From Rhizobium nepotum 39/7 (GTDB lineage: Bacteria > Pseudomonadota > Alphaproteobacteria > Rhizobiales > Rhizobiaceae), in NCBI RefSeq assembly GCF_000949865.1, contig NZ_JWJH01000012.1:1-64000 (forward strand): a stretch of DNA of 64,000 nt, in the 5' to 3' direction. Positions 53,602 to 62,677 of this stretch are shown here, in pieces (the first letter of the stretch is position 1; every line of letters begins with the position of its first letter). A program made the translations under genes and the position numbers. The notes beneath the pieces were generated by a model that was given only the letters and a program-made list of their open reading frames with translations, had not been told where the DNA came from and made no database searches.

Positions 53602-56508
53602 CTATTGAGTGATGGTGGCAGCCTTACCCAACCACCGTTCCGCTTCCTTCGGATCGGTGGGGACGCCGTAACCAATCTGCAGTGCAATGGCGTAAGGTTC
53701 GAAAGCCTGGCGATAACCGGAAATCGCCGCCCGCGCGAGCCAACCCGTACTGTCTGCGGCCGAAAGCGGAAAACCGCTGGTGCCGGTCGCAAAAGCGTCG
53801 GCAACCGTCACCATGGCAGCACCGTCGCCGGTTTCAGCGGCCTTCATCATCCAGACCCTGGCTTTCTCCGAATAGGCCCCGTCCTCTTTCGCCAATGTCG
53901 AAAGAACGCGCGCCAAAGCCTGAATGGCATTACCGGACCCTGCTTTCGCGGCATCCTCAAGTGCCGGCAAGGCTTTGGCGACGACTGAAGGATTTGTCGA
54001 CACCTTCGGCGCCTCGTCGCCCACCAATTGCTCGACGAGCGTCTTCAAAGCTCCGTCGTCTCCGGCGCGAACCGCGGCAAGCAACCACCGCGTCGCTTGC
54101 CGCTGATCGGCGTGAGGCGACAGGAGGGACATGCGGCCAGCTTCGCGCATCGCTTCCACCTTGCCCGCCTCCGCAGCCTTGACCATCGTCGCAAGCGCCA
54201 GTTCGGGATTAGAAACTCCGCGTTTATCGTCGTTCAGCAAGTTTGCGAGTTGATAGAGCGTGCTGGCGTCATCCGTTTCGGAAGCAATCGCCCGCTCGAC
54301 CAGATTGCGGGTCGGTATGGCGTAATCGGCATCCCGCGATATGGCATCGGCCAGCGCAACCTCGTCTTTGGCGCTGCATAGCGGTTGTTTCAGGGCCATG
54401 TCGAACATGGCGCGGCGCGATGTCCGGTCGCCCGCTCGGTCGGCTGTTTTCAGTATGGCGCGGATATCGCCGTCATCCACAGCCTGCTTCAACCAGAGAT
54501 CGGCTGCCCTGCCACCACCGGCCTTTGTGTCCACGCCGAGATCGGCAAGCTGGATCATCGAAGCCGTGTGACCCAAACGTGCAGCTTCGACAAGAAGTTT
54601 GATACCTTCCTCGGGTTGAGGGGTGAAACCTGCCGCTCCTTTCAGATAGAGCTTGGCAAGATCATAACGCACCGAGGTATCGCCGGTGGACAGACCATCT
54701 GTGAGAAGTTCGACCGCCGCCTTCACGTTCGCCTTGTCGACGTTTTCAGATGAAAGCTGCAGTCGCGCCAGGAGAACCAGCGCCTGGCCGCGTTCGTGGC
54801 CCGCCGCCAATGCCTTTTCGTACCACTGGCCGGCCTCACGGGTATCGACACCCGTGCCGATCCCGTCACGATAGGCCAGCGACAGCAGAACCATCGCCCG
54901 CCGGTCCCCAAGAGCCGCCGCCCGACGAATATTGCGGAAATACATCAGCTTTCCGTCATCGCCGGATTGCTCGGCCAGCGCCTGTCTGGCGACGGCGATC
55001 AGGCTGGGGCGGTTACCCGCGGCAGCGGCTCGCTCCTGCCAGCGTCGCCCGATCCCCGCGTTGCGTTCGACACCGATGCCACAGCTATAGGCGTCTGCCA
55101 GTGTGGCCATCGCTTCGCTCAAGCCGTTATTGGCAGCGCGCCGCAATATCGCGACCGGATTGACGCTTTTTGAAATATTATGCGTGCTGTCGACCATCAG
55201 CTGGTAAAGCTCAAGAGCAGCGGTATCAGATCCCAGAGCAACCGCACGCGTCAGATACTCCACGGCCTTTTCCGTGTTGCGCGCCGTTCCCGTGCCGCTG
55301 GCATAAGCACTGCCCAACTGCTTCAGAATATCCGTATCAACGACGGGATTGCGCGCGGCCTGTTCGAGATAGCCTACCATGGCGGAGTAATTGGGCTTTC
55401 CACCAAAATCTCCATGGGAGATCTGCGCCAGAAGTTCGAAGGCCCGCACATTGCCGCGCTGGGCCTCCTGTTTGAGCGCCTGTGTCGCCTTTGGAAGCGC
55501 GTCCTTAAGATCGAGATTTGCCAACAACAGGCGAGCAAGCGAAATGCGGCTACCGGTGTGTCCTTTCGCAGCAGCGGTTTCCAGAAGTTCCACCGCCTTG
55601 TTGCGATCCACCGGAACGCCGTCGCCGATCACGTAACGCTGCGACAGACGTTCGACCGCAACGAAATTTCCGGCCTGTGCGGCGGCCATCAGCCACCTGG
55701 CGGAAAGCTGCGGATTGTAAAGGCCGAATTCTTCGTTGGCGTAAATGCCGGAAAACAGGTTGAGAACGTCGCATTCCCCAGCGCCGAGCGACTGGCTGAG
55801 TCTGTCGATCGCCTGATTGAAAAGAAGCTGAGGCGCATTCTCCGACGGCGCCAGATCCGGATTGTTGCGATAAAGCCGCGCAAGCAACAGAGCCGCATCC
55901 GGATCACCGTTTTGCGCACCCATCTTGAGGTATTTTTCACCCTTCAGCTTGTCCTGCGGCACCACATCGCCCGTGGCATAAAGACGCCCCAGAAAGGTCG
56001 CCCCTTCCATGAAGCCACGCGCGATCGCCTCGTCCTGAAGTGCGAGACCTCGGCCAAGATCGGGCGATCCTGACGTCGCGTCGAACATCAGGCGACCCAA
56101 TGTGTGTGAGGCACGGCCAGCCAGTTCATAATTGGCGTTTTTCAGATATTCGAGCATGCGGCGCGCAAGCACCCTGTCACGCGGGGCGTTGCCGGTTCCG
56201 CCGATATAAGCCTGCGCATCCAGCAGCATATCGTCCAGATTGCCGGGAACCGGCCCACCGTCCCACTTGCTCCAGTCGAAGGAAAGATCGCGCTGTTGCG
56301 CCCTGACCCTGCAGATCGGCGCATAGTCGAAGTCTGGACTCGGCATAAGACCGTCCTGCAACGGCAAGGTCGTCTGCGCCTGCGCCGGCTGCACCGTCAA
56401 CATCAGTGCAGCAAACAACAGGCCCGTACCAAACCTCGTCTTCTTCCGCCCACCGGAGAGGAAGGATACCGCGCTTTTGAATGTTGTCATGGACCTGATC
56501 CCTCTCAT
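53602..56508 (-). CDS. Large exported Sel1-repeat protein, 968 aa
   Basis: A periplasmic solenoid. A signal peptide (around GLLFAALMLTVQPAQAQT) is followed by roughly two dozen Sel1-like helix pairs, for example KAVEYLTRAVALGSDTAALE, GIGRRWQERAAAAGNRPSL and EAGQWYEKALAAGHERGQAL. It is far longer than AlgK. No catalytic motif is visible. GGAGCAGG precedes the ATG at 56508. It follows algF by 14 bases in the same direction, so it should act with the alginate-modifying enzymes, probably as a scaffold. Confidence 0.85.
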   Translation of the reverse strand: MRGIRSMTTFKSAVSFLSGGRKKTRFGTGLLFAALMLTVQPAQAQTTLPLQDGLMPSPDFDYAPICRVRAQQRDLSFDWSKWDGGPVPGNLDDMLLDAQAYIGGTGNAPRDRVLARRMLEYLKNANYELAGRASHTLGRLMFDATSGSPDLGRGLALQDEAIARGFMEGATFLGRLYATGDVVPQDKLKGEKYLKMGAQNGDPDAALLLARLYRNNPDLAPSENAPQLLFNQAIDRLSQSLGAGECDVLNLFSGIYANEEFGLYNPQLSARWLMAAAQAGNFVAVERLSQRYVIGDGVPVDRNKAVELLETAAAKGHTGSRISLARLLLANLDLKDALPKATQALKQEAQRGNVRAFELLAQISHGDFGGKPNYSAMVGYLEQAARNPVVDTDILKQLGSAYASGTGTARNTEKAVEYLTRAVALGSDTAALELYQLMVDSTHNISKSVNPVAILRRAANNGLSEAMATLADAYSCGIGVERNAGIGRRWQERAAAAGNRPSLIAVARQALAEQSGDDGKLMYFRNIRRAAALGDRRAMVLLSLAYRDGIGTGVDTREAGQWYEKALAAGHERGQALVLLARLQLSSENVDKANVKAAVELLTDGLSTGDTSVRYDLAKLYLKGAAGFTPQPEEGIKLLVEAARLGHTASMIQLADLGVDTKAGGGRAADLWLKQAVDDGDIRAILKTADRAGDRTSRRAMFDMALKQPLCSAKDEVALADAISRDADYAIPTRNLVERAIASETDDASTLYQLANLLNDDKRGVSNPELALATMVKAAEAGKVEAMREAGRMSLLSPHADQRQATRWLLAAVRAGDDGALKTLVEQLVGDEAPKVSTNPSVVAKALPALEDAAKAGSGNAIQALARVLSTLAKEDGAYSEKARVWMMKAAETGDGAAMVTVADAFATGTSGFPLSAADSTGWLARAAISGYRQAFEPYAIALQIGYGVPTDPKEAERWLGKAATITQ

Positions 56509-56522
56509 CTTCCTGCTCCCGC

Positions 56523-57194
56523 TCAGGCTTTCGCCGAAACGGATGTGAGAACGATATCGTCCGGCCCGTTGCCCAGAACGAAGATCGACGTCACCGAACG
56601 GCGCTTCAGCGTCGTTTTTTCAAAAGTCCTGGCAATCGCCCCTGAAATCTCGACGTTGAGATCGATTGCAACGGCATTGACCTCGAGAGAGACGCCGCTC
56701 ATCGGTGCGACGGCCTTGATGACGGGCGAGCGTTTGGCGAGCGCCGTCAGTGAAACCGGCGTTGTCGTGAGGTTGTAGAGCGCAAGCGCACATTTCGCCG
56801 GGTCGGACGTAAAGACATCCGCAACGACAACGGGCTCTTTTGTGTCCGCGCCCGCGAGGATCGTCAGATATTGTCCCTGCCCCACCGAAAGCGGCGTTGA
56901 CTGCCCTTTGACCAGCAGGGTGTAATCTCCGGGAGCTCTTGCGACGTAATCGGAAATCCCGCCTGCAGATACCTTGAACGGTTTCTCGCCAATGGTCGCC
57001 GTTGCAACAGCCGACGGATCGGTCGCGGCGATACGGATGAAGCTCCAGTCTTTCGGAACATCCGCATCATAGATGCCGGCATCGTCACCAGCCGCCAAAA
57101 CGGACTGGTTTGCCGCCATCAGGCCCGCAAAAGCGGTCACAAGACGAACAAACCGGCGTCGATTTATTTTGAATGCAATCTCATCCGAAAACAT
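56523..57194 (-). CDS. algF: AlgF-like alginate O-acetylation protein
   Basis: A 223-residue exported protein of the AlgF family, required for O-acetylation of alginate in Pseudomonas. Family features are AGIYDADVPKDWSFIRI, then KPFKVSAGGISDYV and the C-terminal beta-rich domain (CALALYNLTTTPVSLTAL). The start at 57194 begins a signal with NRRRFVRLVTAFAGLMA, which resembles a twin-arginine signal. The algX stop ends 5 bases upstream. It sits directly behind algX, as expected for a partner of the acetyl-transfer machinery. Confidence 0.85.
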   Translation of the reverse strand: MFSDEIAFKINRRRFVRLVTAFAGLMAANQSVLAAGDDAGIYDADVPKDWSFIRIAATDPSAVATATIGEKPFKVSAGGISDYVARAPGDYTLLVKGQSTPLSVGQGQYLTILAGADTKEPVVVADVFTSDPAKCALALYNLTTTPVSLTALAKRSPVIKAVAPMSGVSLEVNAVAIDLNVEISGAIARTFEKTTLKRRSVTSIFVLGNGPDDIVLTSVSAKA

Positions 57195-57199
57195 CTGCT

Positions 57200-58588
57200 T
57201 CAGCCCTGCTTCTTGATGAATTGATCGGGAACGCGGCAAAGACGTGCAGTAACCGTGGTGTCACCGAAGTTTCCGTTGACGGACACACCCGTAATAGGCG
57301 TCGGAAATTCGTCGTTCAGCATCAGATAAAACGTCCCGTCATCGACGAAACGGGGGAAGCCACCTAGCGTCAGCGTATCCTCATCCCCGTCGCGATAACG
57401 CACGGTGACAGTCATCTGGTTGAGGCCAGCCTGCGAGGCAGCGAACTCCAGATACGCGTCTCCATATTGCTGCCCCCTAAGGTCTGAGGCGGCAAGCAAC
57501 ACCGTCTCGCCTTCGATTTTCTTCGGCTGGGAGGTCGCGATGCTGCTGTTACCCTCGCAGGAGCCGTAGACCGCCGCCAGCAATTGGCGCGATGCCTGGA
57601 ACATCGTCTGGTCCACGGCATAATATGACGGCGCCTCCCAGACGATCAGCGGAGCCGGCTTTTCATGAAAGCCTTTGGAGAACACGAGAGTCGCAAGAGA
57701 TGAGATGAACTGCGCGCCGTTTTCGGCATAGTTCGTGATATCCAGACCGGTTTCCTGCGCCAGAAAGCCCGCAAAGTTGAATTCAGGCGTTGCACTGAAA
57801 GAGGAGCCGACGAGAGCAACGGGTGGGGAGGTTTCGGCGACATTCCCCAGAAGATCGCTGGCATCATCTGCCGATCGCGTTGTCTGCCAGACCGTTTCTT
57901 TCTCAGGCTCCACCGCGCTGCCGCACAGGGCCTGAATTTCGTGGCCCATCGGCGCGATGTAATCGAGACTGCCGACGGCCTTGGTCTCGAAATTGTAAGT
58001 AGACAGGGATGGGTATTCTGCGAGCTTCTTTATCGTTTCGGCAGCTGCGGAAGCAACCAGACGGGCGCCGGATGACGTCCAGTGATGGTCCCGCGCAAAG
58101 AAGAAATTGTCCCTTGCCTGATGATTGTCAATCGCCTTGAGAACATCTACCGTCGTGATGCCGTTCTTTTGCAACTGCGCGACATAGTGACGGAACTCCT
58201 GTTCCGCGGCGGGTGCATTGTAGCGTGCCTGGATTTCGTCGCTGTCATCGAGTTTCGCTTGCTGCACGATACCGCGGGACGGCAGCGGCATGAAAACGAG
58301 TTCCGTTCCCTTGACGCGCAACGCATCGGAAATGGCGCGCAGGGAGACCATCGTTTCCGACGTTCTGACGAAGAACTCTTCAAAATCCGTATTTGTACGG
58401 AAAAACACGCCATCGAGCCCCTCGGCCAGATTGAATTCCGTTTTTTTGTTGCCGATATCCGGGCAGGCCTTGCCTGCAAAGGCAGGCGTTGCGGCGAAAA
58501 CGAACAACGCACTCATGAAGCGGAGGGCAAACCGGCTCGCCTCACCTGCACCATAAGGATGGTAAACCTCAAGGCTCTTCGTTTTCAT
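57200..58588 (-). CDS. algX: AlgX-like alginate O-acetyltransferase
   Basis: A 462-residue periplasmic SGNH-fold O-acetyltransferase. Signal peptide (FALRFMSALFVFAATPAFA). The triad is visible with AlgX spacing: Asp167 and His169 in ARDHHWTSSG and Ser263 in VGSSFSA. A carbohydrate-binding-like C-terminal domain (~350-462; MTVTVRYRDGDEDTLTLGG) is as in AlgX and absent from AlgJ. It should transfer acetyl groups to mannuronate residues. GGAGG lies before the ATG at 58588, which overlaps the end of the 984-aa Sel1 gene by 20 bases. Confidence 0.9.
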   Translation of the reverse strand: MKTKSLEVYHPYGAGEASRFALRFMSALFVFAATPAFAGKACPDIGNKKTEFNLAEGLDGVFFRTNTDFEEFFVRTSETMVSLRAISDALRVKGTELVFMPLPSRGIVQQAKLDDSDEIQARYNAPAAEQEFRHYVAQLQKNGITTVDVLKAIDNHQARDNFFFARDHHWTSSGARLVASAAAETIKKLAEYPSLSTYNFETKAVGSLDYIAPMGHEIQALCGSAVEPEKETVWQTTRSADDASDLLGNVAETSPPVALVGSSFSATPEFNFAGFLAQETGLDITNYAENGAQFISSLATLVFSKGFHEKPAPLIVWEAPSYYAVDQTMFQASRQLLAAVYGSCEGNSSIATSQPKKIEGETVLLAASDLRGQQYGDAYLEFAASQAGLNQMTVTVRYRDGDEDTLTLGGFPRFVDDGTFYLMLNDEFPTPITGVSVNGNFGDTTVTARLCRVPDQFIKKQG

Positions 58589-61523
58589 CGACCACCTCCA
58601 TCTTGGGTATCTCGAAACGGGGATCAGCCGCCGCCATCTTCATCAGAATTTTGTTGGCCTGATTGTGCTTGAGCGCCTGCGCGCGCCTCAGCCAGAGGAG
58701 CCCCTCTGCCTGCAGGGCATCCGAACTGTCTGCGCGAAGGACGAGCGCCGTCTGAAACATGGCCGATGGATTGTTGGCGGCTGCCGCTCGGGCCAGCCAT
58801 TCATTCGCCTTGTCGGCATCTCGTTCGACGCCCTGCCCCGACCTGTACGCCTCATAGAGCCGGTACATGGCGAGTGGACCTTCTTCCGTGCGCGTCGCTG
58901 CGGCTTTCTCAAGCCAGCCAATGCCCGCCTCGCCATCATGCGGAACACCGAAGCCGGAGAGCAGAGACAGCCCGACATCGATCATCGCTGCCGCGTCGCC
59001 GCGCTTTGCACCCTTGTAATTAAAGGCAAATGCCGCTTCCGGATCGATAGGCGCGGCGAAACCGGAACTCTCCAGCGCCGCGAGATCGTGCCAGGCGCGA
59101 TCAAAACCGGCATCTGCCGCCGCCTGCAAATTCTGTTTTGCAAGCTCCCTGTTCTGCGGCACTCCCGCACCCCAGAGATATGCGAGACCGAGCTCGCGCC
59201 GCGCCGAGCGGCTGCCGGCGTCGCTTGCGGTTCGCAGGTAGTCGGCGGCGCGCGTCCTGTCGATGTCGACGCCAACACCATCGGCATACATGCGGGCAAG
59301 CTTCAGGTTGAGCGACGGGTTTTTCGGTTGCACGGCAAGTGCTCGATCGTAATAGGACAAGGCCTTGGACGGGTCGGCAGGTGTATGAACGCCATCCAGC
59401 AGAAGATCGGCCATCATGATCGTGGCTTCGACGTCGCCATTGGCGATCCCTTCTTCGAGAACACGCTGCGCCTCTCCAAAATTCTGTTCGCTTTTCTCTC
59501 CGCCGAGATATGTTGAAGCCAGCATGGCGGCCGCACCCGGATACCCCGCACCTGCCATCTCCCTGGCGAGGTTGGCGCCCCGCAGGCTCAACAGCGAATC
59601 CGTTGATTTCAGCAGAGCACCGGCGAGCAGGAAACGATCGGCAGACGAGAGATCGGGAATGTTTGCAGCAAGTTCCAGAAACTCTCTTGCCTTGCCGCTC
59701 TCTCCACCTTCCAGCGAAAGAATATCGAAGAGATCGATCGCCGCAGAGAAACTCCCGGCTCGCGCCGCTGTTTCCAGAAGCGGAACGGCTTCCTCCAAAC
59801 GGCCATTCGCTGTCAGAAAACGTGCCATCTCGACCGATGCCTCGACATCGCCCCTGTCGACCGCCCTCTGGAAAATCGCATGTGCCTTTTCAAACGCATC
59901 TGGACCGCCGATACGCATATGCAGATTTGCAAGCTCTATGAGACCATCCGTCCTGCCCTTTGCAGCCGCTCTTTCCAGATATTCCGTCGCCTTGCCGACA
60001 TCGACCGGAACGATCTGCCCTTCCGCGTAGAGCTTGCCGAGCTTCAGCATCGCTGCATTACTGCCAAGGGTATCGGCCTTCTCCAGCCATCCCATCGCGA
60101 GAATTTTTCGCTCCGGGTCTGGAGAAAGAAGAGCGGCCTCTGCAAGCCTGTTCAGCACACGAACTGACGGACGCACCGCCAGCGCTTTCGAATACCACGC
60201 CATGGCATCGTCGATATCGACCGTCTGGCCTATCCCATGAAGACTGAAATCGCCCCTCAGAACGATTGCGTTGATGCTGCCGACGGCGGCGGTGGCGACA
60301 AGCCCGTTGCGGGCCGCTGTCAGACTTTCTTCCGTCCGCAATTCAGGCTTTTCGAGAAGCAATTGCGCTAAAAGGACCGTGCCATCCTTGGACTGGCGCA
60401 CCAGCGTCAACCCATAAATATCCAGGGCTTTTCGCGCATCGGCGATAACGCCGTCCCCATCACGGAACATCGTGCCGATGCGCAGAAGCGCATCCACATC
60501 GCGCGTCTCACCATTCATGACCTCGGCGAACAGATCGTCGGAAAGCTTCTTGCGGTTTTCCAACGTGTTCTGAAGTTGAACCGAGAAATAAAGGACGGCC
60601 TTGGCATCTTTGATGCCAGCAAGACGCCGCATCCATTTATCGAAGATCGCTTGATCGACATTGATGTCGCCGCTCTCGGTAAAGTCCTTGACCAGCTCCT
60701 GCGCCGCCTCGACATCGCCGGTCTCGGCCGCCCGGTCGAGATAATCCGCCGCCTCAGCGGGATTGAACAGGCTGGTCGCGGAATCCATTTGCAGACGCGC
60801 GATCCAGAAGATCGATCGCTTATGCCCAAGCTCGCCCGCTTTCCGATACCAGCCGAGTGCGGCTTGTAACGCTTCATCGGAATTCGCATTTTCCCGGTAG
60901 TAGGTCGCAAGGTCATAAGCCGCGCGCTCATCGCCGGCCGCCGCACGCCGCTCAAGCAGCCCGATGCCGAAGCGGGTCATCGATTGTGCTTCGGCCTCAG
61001 GCGTTCCAGCCAGACCGGCCAACTCGAAAGCGGCCGCGCCATAACCGAGCCTCAGCGCCAGTTGCAACCGGGCCTTAGCATTGGTGGCATCCAGCTGCCG
61101 CTCCACCATCGTCCGCCCGGCAATATAGGCTGCCTCGGCGACCCCCGCACGGCCAGCCTCTTCCAGAAGCGACAAGGCCCGATTGATATCAAACGAACCG
61201 CCCTCGCCCGCAAGCAGCATCTTCGCCAGCGTCAATCTGGCATCGGACTGGTGTGGGCCGGGGATGGTCAGCGCGGCTTCGAGGACGGTCCGTGCCTTGC
61301 CGAAGTCGGACACGAGCAACGGATTTTGCGCATCGACCGGCACACCTGCCCGCAGCAACCTCGCATAATCCAGCATGCCCTGACCATCGCTCCGCTGGGA
61401 AAGCGCGGTCGCGGCTTCGATAAGCCTGCCCGGCACTTGCGCATCAGCAGCAGACACTGGAAAGCCGTTTAAAAACGCCGATCCGACCGTAAGAGCGAGG
61501 GTTAAAAGGTGACGCTTCATCAT
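58569..61523 (-). CDS. Large exported Sel1-repeat protein, 984 aa
   Basis: A second giant Sel1 solenoid with a signal peptide (RHLLTLALTVGSAFLNGFPVSA). Repeats include RALSLLEEAGRAGVAEAAYI, AADYLDRAAETGDVEAAQEL, ATEYLERAAAKGRTDGLIEL and ELAKQNLQAAADAGFDRAWH through to the C-terminus. No enzyme motif. The ATG at 61523 shares one base with the lyase stop (TGATG), with a GGGGG ribosome-binding site 5 bases upstream; an in-frame GTG one codon earlier is possible. Placed between the lyase and algX, it probably scaffolds the polymer-modifying enzymes (inference). Confidence 0.87.
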   Translation of the reverse strand: MMKRHLLTLALTVGSAFLNGFPVSAADAQVPGRLIEAATALSQRSDGQGMLDYARLLRAGVPVDAQNPLLVSDFGKARTVLEAALTIPGPHQSDARLTLAKMLLAGEGGSFDINRALSLLEEAGRAGVAEAAYIAGRTMVERQLDATNAKARLQLALRLGYGAAAFELAGLAGTPEAEAQSMTRFGIGLLERRAAAGDERAAYDLATYYRENANSDEALQAALGWYRKAGELGHKRSIFWIARLQMDSATSLFNPAEAADYLDRAAETGDVEAAQELVKDFTESGDINVDQAIFDKWMRRLAGIKDAKAVLYFSVQLQNTLENRKKLSDDLFAEVMNGETRDVDALLRIGTMFRDGDGVIADARKALDIYGLTLVRQSKDGTVLLAQLLLEKPELRTEESLTAARNGLVATAAVGSINAIVLRGDFSLHGIGQTVDIDDAMAWYSKALAVRPSVRVLNRLAEAALLSPDPERKILAMGWLEKADTLGSNAAMLKLGKLYAEGQIVPVDVGKATEYLERAAAKGRTDGLIELANLHMRIGGPDAFEKAHAIFQRAVDRGDVEASVEMARFLTANGRLEEAVPLLETAARAGSFSAAIDLFDILSLEGGESGKAREFLELAANIPDLSSADRFLLAGALLKSTDSLLSLRGANLAREMAGAGYPGAAAMLASTYLGGEKSEQNFGEAQRVLEEGIANGDVEATIMMADLLLDGVHTPADPSKALSYYDRALAVQPKNPSLNLKLARMYADGVGVDIDRTRAADYLRTASDAGSRSARRELGLAYLWGAGVPQNRELAKQNLQAAADAGFDRAWHDLAALESSGFAAPIDPEAAFAFNYKGAKRGDAAAMIDVGLSLLSGFGVPHDGEAGIGWLEKAAATRTEEGPLAMYRLYEAYRSGQGVERDADKANEWLARAAAANNPSAMFQTALVLRADSSDALQAEGLLWLRRAQALKHNQANKILMKMAAADPRFEIPKMEVVDENEEP

Positions 61524-62677
61524 CACTTCCCCCAGAAACAGGTGGCATTGCCACCGACAAACTCGTCGATCAATGGCCGTTCGATCGCGGCATCCTTCTG
61601 CAACAGCGCAAGCGCGCGCTGCGTGGAGATATTCCCGGCAGGAACAGCAGCCAAAGCTTCGAGGAATGCGAGATAGTGGCGACCATTGCCACGGTTCTCG
61701 AGAAAGCCCGTATCCTGGTGAAGATAATCACGGCTTGGACCGGGAATATAATTCTCGGCCGCATAGGCATTGACGAGAACCGGATCGTTGATGCCATTCA
61801 GCCAATAACCGAAAATCGTCCAGATCGACCGTTTGACGGGATTGGCATCGCCGGATGTCTTCACATAGAGGTTCTCGCCGTGTCCGCGGGCAACCTCTGC
61901 CATCACCACCATGCTGGTCAGCGACTGCCGCATATACCAGAGCGCCCGCGCACCCCGGCGCGTTTCAAGCGGCAGTCCGCCATTGGCGCGCGCCTCATCT
62001 AGAATGGAGAGAAAGCGCGATCTGCCTTTTTCATAAAGGCCGTCATCCCCGACGATCCCGCCCCATGTCATCAGCACGCTATCCGCCAGATACCGGTGAT
62101 TGTTGACGTCGACGTCACCGTTGAATGTCTGGTCGACGCGGCGAACCAGCGGATCGAGCCACGTCTGGATTTTCGACCGTTCCGCGTCCGGCAGGTCATC
62201 GCGAATGATCGAAAAAGCCGTGATGGCCGGCAAGAGTGCACGCTTCAGCGCATAATAGGCGTCGTGCCCGACCTCCGTTTTTTCGAAGGCGCCACGATCC
62301 GCCCAGCTGTTCAGAAGGGTACGCAGCATCCTGGTCGACGCGGCGTCACCGCCAAGCGAGCGCCCGGAAAGCACCATCACCGCCCAGGCGAACTGGGAAC
62401 CGGCACGATCGCTGCCGTAACCGGCGGTCGGGCGAAATCCATCGACGACCTCGAGATCGAGCCATTTGCTGTCAGCCTTGATCGCAAGGCATTGTTTGCG
62501 AAGGCGTCCCGAGGTATCGGCCGCGATCGCCGCCTTGCGGGCTGCGACATCGAAAAGACCGTCATAGGCAGGCGCAGCGGTTGCGGCCGAGGTGACGCAG
62601 AACCAGACACCGAGGGCAACAACGATACCGCGTCTCTGAGGGATTTTTGTGCCAGGAATCCCGGAAAATATTGCCAT
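61523..62677 (-). CDS. algL: Alginate-lyase-family protein (AlgL-like, PL5)
   Basis: A 384-residue periplasmic lyase. Signal peptide (GIVVALGVWFCVTSAATA), then the all-alpha PL5 barrel with the catalytic VNNHRYLADSVLM and LPLETRRGARALWYMRQS (Arg, Tyr). In the alginate system AlgL degrades polymer stranded in the periplasm. The start at 62677 shares one base with the algG stop (TGATG), far better than the longest frame, which overlaps algG by 170 bases. Position between algG and algX reproduces the Pseudomonas order G-X-L in altered form. Confidence 0.88.
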   Translation of the reverse strand: MAIFSGIPGTKIPQRRGIVVALGVWFCVTSAATAAPAYDGLFDVAARKAAIAADTSGRLRKQCLAIKADSKWLDLEVVDGFRPTAGYGSDRAGSQFAWAVMVLSGRSLGGDAASTRMLRTLLNSWADRGAFEKTEVGHDAYYALKRALLPAITAFSIIRDDLPDAERSKIQTWLDPLVRRVDQTFNGDVDVNNHRYLADSVLMTWGGIVGDDGLYEKGRSRFLSILDEARANGGLPLETRRGARALWYMRQSLTSMVVMAEVARGHGENLYVKTSGDANPVKRSIWTIFGYWLNGINDPVLVNAYAAENYIPGPSRDYLHQDTGFLENRGNGRHYLAFLEALAAVPAGNISTQRALALLQKDAAIERPLIDEFVGGNATCFWGK

